A DNA stretch of 64,000 bases from Dyadobacter sp. CECT 9275 (GTDB lineage Bacteria; Bacteroidota; Bacteroidia; Cytophagales; Spirosomataceae), in NCBI RefSeq assembly GCF_907164905.1, contig NZ_CAJRAF010000001.1:469001-533000 (forward strand), in the 5' to 3' direction. The notes under the pieces are model-generated. The model was not told the origin of the DNA. It saw nothing but the letters and a program-made list of their open reading frames with translations, and made no database searches. Positions 9,268-18,064 of the stretch are shown piece by piece. The first letter of the stretch is position 1; each line of letters begins with the position of its first letter. The position numbers and the translations under genes were made by a program.

Positions 9268-10659
9268 TCAGATCTTCGTTTGTGTAGTTCCGCCTTTTTC
9301 CATGGAGATGTCCACAGGGCGGTTTGTTTTCCAGGATCCTGCTGTAAAATCGGGAACATTAACAGAATTGGACCGATGTGCCACCGACCACTCACTCAAA
9401 GGTCCTATGGCGCTCCACAATGCAGCGTCGTAAACGTCCTGATCAAGCGGCAGTCCGTTTCTGAGACAGTCAATGGTGCGCCAGTCCATCAGGAAATCCA
9501 TACCTCCGTGGCCACCAACCTGTTTGGCCACTTCCCCAATTTTTTTAACAATGGGTGGGGTATATTTTTCTTCAAGCGCTTTAAATTCTTCATCCGAGAG
9601 CCATTCGTGTCCCTGTGAATAGCGGGCGGGAAGCGGATACTTCAGCGCACTGCCTTTGGTACCACTGATGAGCTGTATGCGCGAATAGGGACGGGGAGAA
9701 ATCACGTCAAACTGAAGCATGATCGTCTTGCCTTTCTTTGTCCGGATCGTGGTAGTATTCATCATACCGTTGTAGGGCTTGCCGACAAAGGATTTGAAAT
9801 CAGGATCTTTGGCGGCGAGTTCTCTGGCGGTATCTGCCATGACAAAATCATTATTAGACATGGATACCAGGTAGTCCATCTGGTCTCCTCTGTTGATATC
9901 CATGATCTGGCAAATAGGGCCAAGCCCGTGCGTTGGGTACAGGTTTCCCGTACGCTGTGAAAGCTCTTTCAGCTCCCACATCTGGTAAAACCTGTCTTTT
10001 GAAAAAACATATTCTGTTAAACTGTGGATATAAGCGCCTTCTCCGTGGGTAACTTCCCCAAAAAAACCGTTACGGGCCAGATTCAGATTTAGCAATTCGG
10101 TAAAATCATAACAGCAGTTTTCGGTCATCATACAATGTTTCCTGGTACGTTCCGACGTCTCCACCAACTGCCAGCATTCTTCTATTGTTTTGGCGGCAGG
10201 TACTTCCACACAGACATGTTTCCCATGGTTCATCGCAAATACGGCCATTGGTGTGTGTAGTGCCCATGGGGTTACAATGTACACCAGATCAATATCATTT
10301 CTGTCGCATAGCTTTTTCCAGGCATCGGGGTGGGTATCATAAAGTCCGGGGCTCTGACCCGAAACTTCGACCATTTTTTTTGCTTCATTCACTTTTTCAG
10401 GGCGCAGATCGCAGAGTGCTTTTATTTCAACCCCCTGGATTTTATTCATACGTTCCACCGCCGCCATGCCACGGTTGCCCAGGCCTATAAAACCAATCCG
10501 TACGACGTCCAGTTTGGGAGCGGCATAACCCGACATATTGAATTTCTGAACGTGATTCTTATCAGTCAACGCCTTTGTCAGTTGTAATTCCGACGGGGTA
10601 CTGAGTGCCATTCCCATCAGCCCTGCCTGTTTTAAAAATTCTCTGCGCTTACTTTCCAT
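9268..10659 (-). CDS. Gfo/Idh/MocA-fold glycosidase, GH109-like (alpha-N-acetylgalactosaminidase family)
   Basis: 463 aa NAD-dependent hydrolase or oxidoreductase. A Tat-like leader (KRREFLKQAG) precedes a Rossmann motif GFIGLGNRGM (about 56-65). The sequence CDLRPEKV, then TPWALHTPMAVFAMNHGKHV, VEVPAAKTIEE and ENCCYDF follow closely the pattern of GH109 enzymes, which cleave alpha-GalNAc through a transient NAD+-dependent oxidation. The gene is 16 bp downstream of the NodB-like gene and closes the nine-gene operon starting at 17906. A GalNAc-specific exported enzyme fits with the GH20 hexosaminidase and sulfatases nearby. A plain oxidoreductase role cannot be excluded. Confidence 0.75.
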   Translation of the reverse strand: MESKRREFLKQAGLMGMALSTPSELQLTKALTDKNHVQKFNMSGYAAPKLDVVRIGFIGLGNRGMAAVERMNKIQGVEIKALCDLRPEKVNEAKKMVEVSGQSPGLYDTHPDAWKKLCDRNDIDLVYIVTPWALHTPMAVFAMNHGKHVCVEVPAAKTIEECWQLVETSERTRKHCMMTENCCYDFTELLNLNLARNGFFGEVTHGEGAYIHSLTEYVFSKDRFYQMWELKELSQRTGNLYPTHGLGPICQIMDINRGDQMDYLVSMSNNDFVMADTARELAAKDPDFKSFVGKPYNGMMNTTTIRTKKGKTIMLQFDVISPRPYSRIQLISGTKGSALKYPLPARYSQGHEWLSDEEFKALEEKYTPPIVKKIGEVAKQVGGHGGMDFLMDWRTIDCLRNGLPLDQDVYDAALWSAIGPLSEWSVAHRSNSVNVPDFTAGSWKTNRPVDISMEKGGTTQTKI

Positions 10660-10675
10660 GTGGTTGAACCGTTTC

Positions 10676-11755
10676 TTATTCTGAAATACATGTATCTAAA
10701 AATGCCGGCTGGTATCCATTATTATGGGCCCATTTTACTGCGGTGATCAGTTTTTCGCGGTAATCGGGCTGATAATTGAAGTAGGACGAATAAAAATATT
10801 GCTCATGCACCAGCAGGTCCACATAAGGTGGACTGCTACCTTCTTCGGCATACTGATTGAGCCAGGGCTCTATTTCTTCTATTTTTTTGATATCAATCAC
10901 AATACTCGTTTTGATGAAAACCACATTTTCACTCATGTCTTTCCATACAAAACGTTTTTTGATATGCCGCCTTTCTTCTACGCTCAGGTAATAGCTTGCC
11001 GGATACAGGTCGTCATCCACATTGAAATATCCCAGTTGCCCCCGATAGCCAGCATCTCTCAACGCCCTGGAGGCCTCCCGGGTGGCTTCTCCCCAGTGTA
11101 TGGTTGTTACGCCGGTCATTACTTCTTCCCCGGCAAAACGCCTGATCTCCCCGATCACCAGGTCGCAATCCTTTTTTACCGTATCATAATCTGCGCTGAT
11201 ATAGGGCTGATCGGGAAATTCACCGCGGGCATGAAAGCTTAAAGTGAGCCAACCGGCATTGTCTTTCCACTCCTCTTTAAATTTGTCAGTAAACTGAGAC
11301 AGGTTGAAACCTTCTGTTTCGTAGAAAAGGTTCAGATGTATTTTCGTACCATAGGTATCGTTGATTTCTTTCAGCACAGCCAGATAAGGGTGCTCAAAAA
11401 GGGAGCTGTACACATCAGCTTGCTGCTGGATATCTCTCAGGAACCAGATGTTGTCGTCGATAGAAAGGCGGTATTTCCCTGCGAAATTTTTGAGACGATA
11501 CACGGTGATGCGGGTGTGCTCTCCGGTTGTGGCGTTTACGGCTTCCAGGGTATTTTCATAATCGGAAAGCTCGATTTCAGCGGAATAGTAACTATCCTCG
11601 AAGTTCGTTTGAACACCATTAATCGTAATTGAATTTCCCGCTGGGGCAGCCACTGATACTTTTGTTTTCAATGACTCCCCGGTCAGCGCGCCGTCCCGGG
11701 CATGAAGCATGTCGCCGTGTATGGGTTGAATGAAATACATTGCTTTATCGGTCAT
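10676..11755 (-). CDS. Hypothetical protein with polysaccharide-deacetylase-like barrel
   Basis: 359 aa without a signal peptide. Residues 1-105 look like a small beta-sandwich. From about 110 the sequence LSIDDNIWFLRDI starts a barrel-like region containing LSFHARGEFPD and TTIHWGEATREAS, then HEQYFY, with the DD and histidines expected of NodB-like deacetylases but without a confident full motif set. It is 95 bp after the SDR gene and 16 bp before the GH109-like gene, in the same operon. Call based on general pattern only; it may be a non-catalytic relative. Confidence 0.55.
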   Translation of the reverse strand: MTDKAMYFIQPIHGDMLHARDGALTGESLKTKVSVAAPAGNSITINGVQTNFEDSYYSAEIELSDYENTLEAVNATTGEHTRITVYRLKNFAGKYRLSIDDNIWFLRDIQQQADVYSSLFEHPYLAVLKEINDTYGTKIHLNLFYETEGFNLSQFTDKFKEEWKDNAGWLTLSFHARGEFPDQPYISADYDTVKKDCDLVIGEIRRFAGEEVMTGVTTIHWGEATREASRALRDAGYRGQLGYFNVDDDLYPASYYLSVEERRHIKKRFVWKDMSENVVFIKTSIVIDIKKIEEIEPWLNQYAEEGSSPPYVDLLVHEQYFYSSYFNYQPDYREKLITAVKWAHNNGYQPAFLDTCISE

Positions 11756-11850
11756 TTCATTTTGGGTTCATCGTGAGAAATTTCTGTCTAAAGATTGGCT
11801 TGCCCCGTTTCTGGATACAGGATCATAACCATAGCGAGAGAGCTGCACCG

Positions 11851-12594
11851 TTAATAAGTTGCTCTCCCGCCCGACAAGTCGAAGGTAAAACCAGTGGTGA
11901 AGCTGTTTTCTTTAGAAACGATATAGGTTGCAAGGTTAGCGGCTTCTTCCAGGGTACCACAGCGTTTCATCGGGATTTTGTCGGTCATGTATTTCACCTG
12001 GGCTTCGGGCATGGCAGCTACAAGCGGCGTCTGAATTACTGCCGGTGCCAGTGCATTAACGGTGATACCATTTTCTGCATATTCTTTGCCCTGTACTTTT
12101 GTCATTCCGATCACCGCCGCCTTGCTTGCCGAATAAGCCAGCATTCCGGCATTCCCTTCTTTCCCGGCAATGGAGGCAATATGCAGAATACGGCCATAAT
12201 TGTTTGCAAGCATACTGGGTAAAACAGCCTTGGAAGTGTAAAAACTCGCCATAAAGTTCAGCTCAAAAACCTTATGCAGGTTTTCGGAGCTTACCAGATG
12301 GCTGTGCGTGTTAGTGATTCCCGTAATGCCTGCGCAGTTGACCAGAATATCAATTCTGCCAAACCTTTTGAGTATCTGTTCAATCGCGCTTTCAACTAAA
12401 TCCTGCCTGGTGATATCAAGGACAATTGATTCAGACTGGTCAGGAAAATGGTCAAATTCGTTTTTTAAAGCCGTTTCGTTATAATCCAGTAACCCTACTT
12501 TGGCACCTTCATTCAGTAATTTTTTAGCAATTGCGAGGCCAAGACCGGAGGCAGCACCGGTAATGATAGCAACTTGTCCTTGAAAATCAGTCAT
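11851..12594 (-). CDS. SDR-family NAD(P)-dependent oxidoreductase
   Basis: Classical short-chain dehydrogenase of 247 aa. It has the cofactor motif TGAASGLG near residue 12, NCAG in the fourth strand, the catalytic Ser in HIASIAGKEG and the YSASK tetrad (Tyr and Lys). The C-terminus DLSGGRATY is typical of FabG-like members acting on sugars or hydroxy-acids. It lies 46 bp downstream of the DapA-family gene in the sugar-acid-like operon, so oxidation or reduction of a sugar acid or deoxy-keto acid intermediate is the likely role (inference). Confidence 0.85.
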   Translation of the reverse strand: MTDFQGQVAIITGAASGLGLAIAKKLLNEGAKVGLLDYNETALKNEFDHFPDQSESIVLDITRQDLVESAIEQILKRFGRIDILVNCAGITGITNTHSHLVSSENLHKVFELNFMASFYTSKAVLPSMLANNYGRILHIASIAGKEGNAGMLAYSASKAAVIGMTKVQGKEYAENGITVNALAPAVIQTPLVAAMPEAQVKYMTDKIPMKRCGTLEEAANLATYIVSKENSFTTGFTFDLSGGRATY

Positions 12595-12640
12595 GTTAAC
12601 GGTTTAGGTGTTTTGAGGCAGTGTACCTGCCGTATGTTTT

Positions 12641-13597
12641 TTACTTACTTGTATTCAATTCCAGTGGTGTAATCTCGTAATTTTCGTCGTGCAGCAAATT
12701 GATGATCCGCTGGTTGAGCTCCCTGATATAACTGATCGACGAAGCGTCCGGTATATAGGCGGCCTTACGTGATATACTGTTGGTGAGTATTCCACGGGCT
12801 ATCAGCAGCTCTTTTTCGGCGTAATGAAAAAGCTCCATATTTTGTAGTGAGAAGAATATCTGCGGCATCACTTTTTCAAAAAGATCAAAAGCTTTGGCAT
12901 CTTCACCGTTGCTCCGCAAGTTAAAAACTCTTTGCAGGATATCCGAAACGGCCAGCCCTGGCATTACGCCACGAATTCCTACAGGAATTAGTTCTAACAT
13001 ATATAGCCCGCCCCAGCCTTCGAAGAGCCCGACTTTGCCCTCGGTGATTTTGATGATCTCATCAAATTTGGGCGCACAAAGGGGTTCTTCCAGTTTCAGG
13101 TATTTGAAATTCGGATTTTCATCCATCAGGTTTTTAATAAAACTTACGCTAATGGATGAACCGCCCGGGTTGAAATCCTGAATCAAAACAGGGGTATTGG
13201 GAATTGACTGGAGAAATTCTGAGAGATAGGCTTTCAATGCGTTTTCGGGGAGGCTGAAAATCCGGGGAACGGCCAGTGAAACCACATCGGCACCTGCCGC
13301 AACATTGGCCTGTGCCAGCCTGATAGCTATTTTGAGAGACGGGTGATTGGACTGCGCTACAATTTTGATCCTGCCCGCTGCATGGTCAACAGCAACCTTG
13401 ACTACATGTAGTTTTTCTTCGTCAGTGAGTTTGTAAAATTCACTTGCGTAGGCGGGAAGACAAACAGCCTTGATGCCACTTGCGATGGCAAAGTCGATCA
13501 GGTCACGGAGGGCGTTGTCGTCAATGTCCTCATTTTCGGTAAAGGGGGTAGGAATAATAGGAACTACACCGTCGAATTCGTCTGCTGTATTAATCAT
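12641..13597 (-). CDS. DHDPS/N-acetylneuraminate-lyase family aldolase or dehydratase
   Basis: 318 aa TIM-barrel of the DapA superfamily. The predicted Schiff-base lysine is in YLKLEEP, in the sixth strand. The usual GTTGE substrate-carboxylate loop is replaced by AYASE, and the usual YN.P segment reads QDFNPGG, a variant known in subfamilies acting on 2-keto-3-deoxy sugar acids and not on lysine precursors. It overlaps the upstream EamA transporter gene by 4 bp. Next to an enolase-superfamily dehydratase it probably cleaves or dehydrates a 2-keto-3-deoxy acid (inference). Confidence 0.8.
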   Translation of the reverse strand: MINTADEFDGVVPIIPTPFTENEDIDDNALRDLIDFAIASGIKAVCLPAYASEFYKLTDEEKLHVVKVAVDHAAGRIKIVAQSNHPSLKIAIRLAQANVAAGADVVSLAVPRIFSLPENALKAYLSEFLQSIPNTPVLIQDFNPGGSSISVSFIKNLMDENPNFKYLKLEEPLCAPKFDEIIKITEGKVGLFEGWGGLYMLELIPVGIRGVMPGLAVSDILQRVFNLRSNGEDAKAFDLFEKVMPQIFFSLQNMELFHYAEKELLIARGILTNSISRKAAYIPDASSISYIRELNQRIINLLHDENYEITPLELNTSK

Positions 13598-14529
13598 ATT
13601 GTTTCTGAGTTTACTTTCGTCAGGTTTTTTTGTTGTGCTTTGTTATCTACAATTGTAAGTATTAAGGTGGAAGCCAATACCAGAACTCCCCCGATGATGG
13701 CTTGCGTTTTCAAGGTTTCTCCCAGTATAAATGCGGCGATTGGAAGGCCCATCAGCGTAATGAGATAGTTGGAAAGTGCTACCTGTGTGGCATCCAGGTT
13801 TTTAAGTGCTTTAAAGAACAGCAGCATGGACAGGAAATTGTGAAAGAGTGTGAGTGCTATCATTCCGATCCAGGTCTGTGTGGTATAGTCAGGTATTCTG
13901 GAGAACATTTCCGGTTCGTAATATGCCACCAAGGGTGCCAGGAAAATCACCAGAAAGAGGTAAGTGTAAAATACCATTTCCATTTCGGTAAATTTGCCGG
14001 ATATCTGCTTGCAGCCAACATTGTAGTATCCGTTACCTGCAATCGCGATTATTATCAGGATATTTCCCCAGGCATATTGAGAACTGAAATCCATTTTTTT
14101 AAGATCGTCCGTGGAGCATAATACCACACCTATGATTGCGATGGCAAAACTGATCCAGCGAGCCCGGTTCATTTTTTCTTTTAAGATCAGAAAGGCAAAA
14201 ACGGCAGTGACTACCGGAAGAGCCAGTACAAGAATGGCAGCATTGCTGGCCAGTGAATACTGCGTACCGTAGGTCATGAACACCTGTGAAGGAAAGGCAC
14301 CCAGGGCCGCCAGCTGGATAAATATCAGATAGTCTTTCAGCTTTCTATTTCCCTTTTTGAAATCCTTGATCACAAAGGGGATAAGGAAAAGAGTGGCCAG
14401 TACCATAGGAGCCCACACAGTGAAGTAGGGGCCAACCTGATCCTGCGTCAGTTTGATGCAGGTAAAGTGAAATGACCAGATCAGGTTACAAACGAAGAGG
14501 ATAACCCAGGACGTGATGGATTTGCTCAT
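13594..14529 (-). CDS. EamA/DMT-family transporter
   Basis: Ten-helix inner-membrane protein of 311 aa made of two EamA repeats: hydrophobic segments run throughout, with a conserved pattern ALPVVTAVFAFLILKEKMNRARW closing the first half and FILGETLKTQAIIGGVLVLASTLIL closing the second. It overlaps the MLE gene upstream and the DapA-family gene downstream by 4 bp each, so all three are translationally coupled. Position suggests uptake or efflux of the operon's substrate or a side product; the solute cannot be named from sequence. Confidence 0.85.
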   Translation of the reverse strand: MSKSITSWVILFVCNLIWSFHFTCIKLTQDQVGPYFTVWAPMVLATLFLIPFVIKDFKKGNRKLKDYLIFIQLAALGAFPSQVFMTYGTQYSLASNAAILVLALPVVTAVFAFLILKEKMNRARWISFAIAIIGVVLCSTDDLKKMDFSSQYAWGNILIIIAIAGNGYYNVGCKQISGKFTEMEMVFYTYLFLVIFLAPLVAYYEPEMFSRIPDYTTQTWIGMIALTLFHNFLSMLLFFKALKNLDATQVALSNYLITLMGLPIAAFILGETLKTQAIIGGVLVLASTLILTIVDNKAQQKNLTKVNSETI

Positions 14530-15659
14530 ATAGTACTTTCTAAAAACTGGTTCGTTTTGTATTTGTCAATCGCGTCATAGTCGGGTACTATGCCAAGTCC
14601 GGAGCCGGCAGGTACTATGGCCGCCCCATTTTCAAATCGGATCGGATTTTTGAGCAGGTCATCTTCCCGCACCAATTCTCCGAAAATATCGGAAGGTATG
14701 CTGCAGTTAATGCTTGCTGCGGCAATATGCAATCCCATGGCTTCGGAAATCCCAAGGTCCACCTCCGAGCCGCGCCAGCATGTTTTGCCTTCCATGTGGG
14801 CAATCTCGGCCAGGAGTACACAATTATAGGCGGAGCCGTTGAAATTATAACCATCGGCGGCATCGGCCCGCACAAATGTGATCATGTCCCGGATGTCCTG
14901 GGTGTAAGGCAGCGAAATATGCCGGTAAAGCGGGATGCCTAAATTGGATTTCAGGTATTGGAAACCTGCAACATCTCCGTGCAGGATGGGGTCTTCGAGT
15001 CCAAACATGATGCTGGTGTCCACCCCTTCCATCAATTTTAATGTGGTTTGTACATCATTCCATCGCTGGTTGGGATCCAGGATTATTTTGATTCCTTCAC
15101 CGCATTTTTTTCTGATTTCATCCGTCCATAAACGAACCGGGTCTTCATCCGAACATTTGAATTTAAAAACCTTATGTCCTTTCTGCATGGCTTCGTAAGC
15201 CTTTTGGGCAGCATCTTCGGGGGTTCTGCGACCTGTCCAGCCGTTGCAGTCCACGCGGTCACGATAGCCTCCGCCCAGCAGTTGGTATACCGGAACATTC
15301 AAAAGCTTGCCCACCACGTCCAGAACTGCACTTTCAAATGCCTCATAAATCCGCTGGTCGGTTACCGGGAGCCGTCTCCAGTTTAGTTTGAGTACATCTT
15401 TTCCTGTAAAATTCTGCATGGCGGCCCAGAGGAGTTCCCTGGATGCGCTCCGGTAGGTTTCACCTATGCCGGTCAGGCCATTTTTAAGTTTGATTTCAAT
15501 AATCCATTTGGGCTGGCTGGCAAATTGAGTCCAGCTTTCTCCTGTCATGAATTTTTTTGCAAATTCGGTATCCTTGTCCAGGACCAGGTCAGAGTTGAGG
15601 CTGCCAGGTTTGGATGGGACAATTACCTCGGTTGCGCGAATGGAATGGATAAGGGTCAT
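14526..15659 (-). CDS. Mandelate racemase/muconate lactonizing enzyme family protein (acid-sugar dehydratase-like)
   Basis: Enolase-superfamily member of 377 aa. The N-terminal capping domain is followed by the barrel with a KxK motif (KFK in GHKVFKFKCS), metal ligands in ILDPNQRW (Asp) and GLEDPI (Glu), and a C-terminal segment VDLGISEAMGLHIAAAS typical of the family. These residues are intact. Members with this set dehydrate aldonic or aldaric acids to 2-keto-3-deoxy acids, or epimerise. It directly abuts the 3-hydroxyacyl-CoA dehydrogenase-like gene (no gap) and overlaps the transporter gene by 4 bp. Confidence 0.85.
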   Translation of the reverse strand: MTLIHSIRATEVIVPSKPGSLNSDLVLDKDTEFAKKFMTGESWTQFASQPKWIIEIKLKNGLTGIGETYRSASRELLWAAMQNFTGKDVLKLNWRRLPVTDQRIYEAFESAVLDVVGKLLNVPVYQLLGGGYRDRVDCNGWTGRRTPEDAAQKAYEAMQKGHKVFKFKCSDEDPVRLWTDEIRKKCGEGIKIILDPNQRWNDVQTTLKLMEGVDTSIMFGLEDPILHGDVAGFQYLKSNLGIPLYRHISLPYTQDIRDMITFVRADAADGYNFNGSAYNCVLLAEIAHMEGKTCWRGSEVDLGISEAMGLHIAAASINCSIPSDIFGELVREDDLLKNPIRFENGAAIVPAGSGLGIVPDYDAIDKYKTNQFLESTI

Positions 15660-16616
15660 TTATGATTCAATGGATTTGGTATTGTATTTTTCTGCGAGCT
15701 TACGGATGTCATAACTAAATTCGATGAAGGACTCCTCCCATTTTGCGGCCGTTTCTTTGGTATAAGGGTAAAATCCTTTCCCATTACCGACCCCCTTTGC
15801 ACCCTCCGCCACCAGCTTCTCCATTATCTCCGGGGTGTGTGTACTATTGTCAAGCTCAGGAAAAAGATCCTTCATCACGGTTAAATATGCCGGGATACCG
15901 GTAAGATCCATGAACCGGAATGGGCCTGCAAAAGTGATCCAGTACCCGAGGTCGTTCCGTAGCGAACGGTCCACATCTTCAACGGTCGCATATCCGTTTT
16001 CCACCAGATTAAAAGCTTCCCGGAGCATGGCATACATGATCCGGTTGGTAATAAATCCGCGGATATCTTTTTTCAGCAGTGAAGGTTCTTTTCCCCAGCT
16101 TTCAGCCAGTTTTACAATAGCCTCAGCATTTTTAATGTCGGAAGACTTCCCGCAGATCACTTCCATGAAACGTGTAATGTGTGCAGGTTCAGCCCAGTGG
16201 ATCCCTAGCAGGCGTTCGGGGTGCCGAAGCCCTTCCTGCAGAATAGATACAGGAATAGCAGATGTATTGCTCCCGATGATAGCAGCAGGGGACACAACTT
16301 TTTCAAGCTCCCGATACAATTTTTGTTTCTCGTCAACACTTTCCGTAATGGTTTCGATGATTACCTCATGCCCAGCCAGCAGATCCAGCTGGTCCGTGAT
16401 GGTAATTTTTTGAATGATCACATCTGCACCTTCCTGCAAGAATCCTTCAGCTTCAAGTTCTTTCAGGAAATTCAGGATGCGTTCCCTGGCAGTACCGGCT
16501 TCTGTTATATCTTTTACGAGCGAGGTAACCTCATGTCCGGCGGCCAAAATACAGGTAGCAATGCTGCTCCCCATAAGCCCGAGGCCGACGGTACCAATTT
16601 TTATTTTGTTGATCAT
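15660..16616 (-). CDS. 3-hydroxyacyl-CoA dehydrogenase family protein (L-gulonate/carnitine dehydrogenase-like)
   Basis: 318 aa NAD-dependent dehydrogenase. The Rossmann motif VGLGLMGSSIA is near the start, followed by the family's SNTSAIPVS segment (catalytic Ser region) and GIHWAEPAHITRFMEVI, where His and Glu form the catalytic pair. The usual FNPV of fatty-acid enzymes is replaced by WAEP, as in hydroxy-acid dehydrogenases of the L-gulonate 3-dehydrogenase/carnitine dehydrogenase type. No enoyl-CoA hydratase partner is present. In this operon oxidation of a sugar acid is more likely than beta-oxidation (inference). Confidence 0.8.
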   Translation of the reverse strand: MINKIKIGTVGLGLMGSSIATCILAAGHEVTSLVKDITEAGTARERILNFLKELEAEGFLQEGADVIIQKITITDQLDLLAGHEVIIETITESVDEKQKLYRELEKVVSPAAIIGSNTSAIPVSILQEGLRHPERLLGIHWAEPAHITRFMEVICGKSSDIKNAEAIVKLAESWGKEPSLLKKDIRGFITNRIMYAMLREAFNLVENGYATVEDVDRSLRNDLGYWITFAGPFRFMDLTGIPAYLTVMKDLFPELDNSTHTPEIMEKLVAEGAKGVGNGKGFYPYTKETAAKWEESFIEFSYDIRKLAEKYNTKSIES

Positions 16617-16638
16617 GTTTCACTATTTTAAAAACCGG

Positions 16639-17025
16639 TTACACCTTCCTAATCCTTGCTATGGCATCAATCTCTACTTTGATACCATCTCCCAAAACCG
16701 ACTGAACAGTGGTGCGGGCAGGCTTTATCCCCTCAAAAAATGAAGCGTAAGTTTTATTGTATCGGTCAAAATCGTTGATGTCGCTCAGGTGTGCAGTGCA
16801 TTTAACAATGTCCTCTTTGGTGCCGCCGGCTGCTTCCACGATCTTGAGAATGTGATGCAAAGTATTGGCTGTCTCTTCCTCAATTGTCCCGCGGATGACC
16901 TCGCCGGTTGCAAGATCGAGCGAGCCCTGGCCGCTAACAAAAAGCCAGCCGTCTACCAGGATGCCAGCGGAATAAGCACCGGTATCTGCAATTTTGTCGG
17001 GGTGGTGTATTTCTGTTTTACTCAT
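16639..17025 (-). CDS. RidA/YjgF/YER057c-family protein
   Basis: 128 aa Rid-superfamily protein. Diagnostic features are LFVSGQGSLDLATGE, the HHILKIVEAAGG helix and the C-terminal PARTTVQSVLGDGIKVEIDAIA, which holds the conserved arginine that hydrolyses enamines/imines. RidA proteins detoxify 2-aminoacrylate-like intermediates or act as dedicated deaminases in catabolic operons. Here it sits between the creatininase-family gene and the dehydrogenase gene, suggesting that a nitrogen-containing sugar derivative passes through this pathway (inference). Confidence 0.9.
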   Translation of the reverse strand: MSKTEIHHPDKIADTGAYSAGILVDGWLFVSGQGSLDLATGEVIRGTIEEETANTLHHILKIVEAAGGTKEDIVKCTAHLSDINDFDRYNKTYASFFEGIKPARTTVQSVLGDGIKVEIDAIARIRKV

Positions 17026-17114
17026 GGTTCAGTGTCTTATTCAGGGTTTGGGGGCCTGTGATTTTGGTATCGTATGTTAGTATCTGTCGGGTAAAATGTT
17101 TTTCTGGTCTGCTT

Positions 17115-17906
17115 CTATTTTTTAAGGCTTTCCATCAATGGCCATTCCTTAAATGATATTAAAAACTCGGTAACCGTCCGGACTGCGGTTTCGAAAAGGT
17201 GTTTCCCTTTGTCAGGAGTGGCAAGCTGAGGTTCTCCGCTGCTGCCATTACCGGAAATAAACCTGGTGGGTTTAAACAGGGTCACACCTTTATAAGCCTC
17301 GTCATCCTCCCATGGAATGTACCCGTTACTTGCTGGCCGGGGAGCTCTTTCGGCTTTGTCCATCCACACCTTTTCCGGGAAAAGATGTAACATTAAGCTT
17401 GTTTCGTATTCGCATGCATGGCTTAGCGCCGGGCTTTCCATCGGCGGGGCACCAGCAAAAGCCTTTCCGCCTACCTCCCAGTATGTTGCGAGGGCAATGT
17501 TGGGTTTGTATTTTTCATCTACCGTTTTGCTTAATACGGCAAGAGCTTGTTTCACGGGAGTGATATTGCCGCCATGGCCATTTAGCAAAACTATTTTGCG
17601 AAAACCTCCTGACAACATAGACAGCACAATGTCGACAATAACTTTGCTATACAGTTCCGGACCGATGCTGATCGTACCGCCAAAATCCAGATGGTGATCA
17701 CTTGATCCGAATGGGAGCGTCGGGCAAAGTAAGACATCGGACGGTAAGTTTTTTTCAACCTGGGAAGCCACATTGCTGACAATATCAGTGTCTGTTGCCA
17801 CTGCCAGCTGAGGGCCATGTTGTTCAATGGCGCCCAGAGGTAACAACAGGATTTTGTCAGTTGCAAGTGCTTGGATAGACGTATAGGCCAGGTTGGAAAA
17901 CAGCAT
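17115..17906 (-). CDS. Creatininase-family amidohydrolase
   Basis: 263 aa metalloenzyme. The motif LPLGAIEQHGP followed by TDTD gives the family's Glu, His and Asp metal ligands, HLDFGGTIS and LLNGHGGN supply the next conserved elements, and HACEYETSLM carries the late glutamate. Family members hydrolyse cyclic amides (creatinine) or act on formamide groups. It is the first gene of the operon; a 16-bp perfect inverted repeat containing TTTGTAAAC lies 71-119 bp upstream of the start codon. With RidA downstream, an amide or amino-bearing substrate is likely (inference). Confidence 0.85.
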   Translation of the reverse strand: MLFSNLAYTSIQALATDKILLLPLGAIEQHGPQLAVATDTDIVSNVASQVEKNLPSDVLLCPTLPFGSSDHHLDFGGTISIGPELYSKVIVDIVLSMLSGGFRKIVLLNGHGGNITPVKQALAVLSKTVDEKYKPNIALATYWEVGGKAFAGAPPMESPALSHACEYETSLMLHLFPEKVWMDKAERAPRPASNGYIPWEDDEAYKGVTLFKPTRFISGNGSSGEPQLATPDKGKHLFETAVRTVTEFLISFKEWPLMESLKK

Positions 17907-17976
17907 AATATGAGCGTGCTTTTTCTTTATTTCTTAAAATAATAACTCTGTTTCAGATAATGATTCAAATTTATAC

Positions 17977-18025
17977 AATTTAATTTGTAAACAAAAATTA
18001 TGTAATTTAGTTTACAAATTAAATT
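17977..18025. promoter_or_regulatory. 16-bp perfect inverted repeat with TTTGTAAAC, predicted GntR operator
   Basis: AATTTAATTTGTAAAC (17977-17992) is repeated as its exact reverse complement at 18010-18025 with a 17-nt spacer. The left arm also contains TTTGTAAACAAA (17984-17995), a short palindrome TTTGT-AA-ACAAA. The same core lies upstream of the GntR gene and of SusC. Position before the creatininase gene fits an operator for FadR-type GntR regulators. It is too AT-rich for a terminator. Confidence 0.65.
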
Positions 18026-18064
18026 TAACCCTTGCTGTGGAGGAATGTGTTACGGCACTTATTG

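Noticed and set aside
15660..16616. Fatty-acid beta-oxidation role for the 3-hydroxyacyl-CoA dehydrogenase-like gene
   Set aside because: No thiolase or enoyl-CoA hydratase in the unit and the signature reads WAEP, not the FNPV of that family; sugar-acid role preferred.
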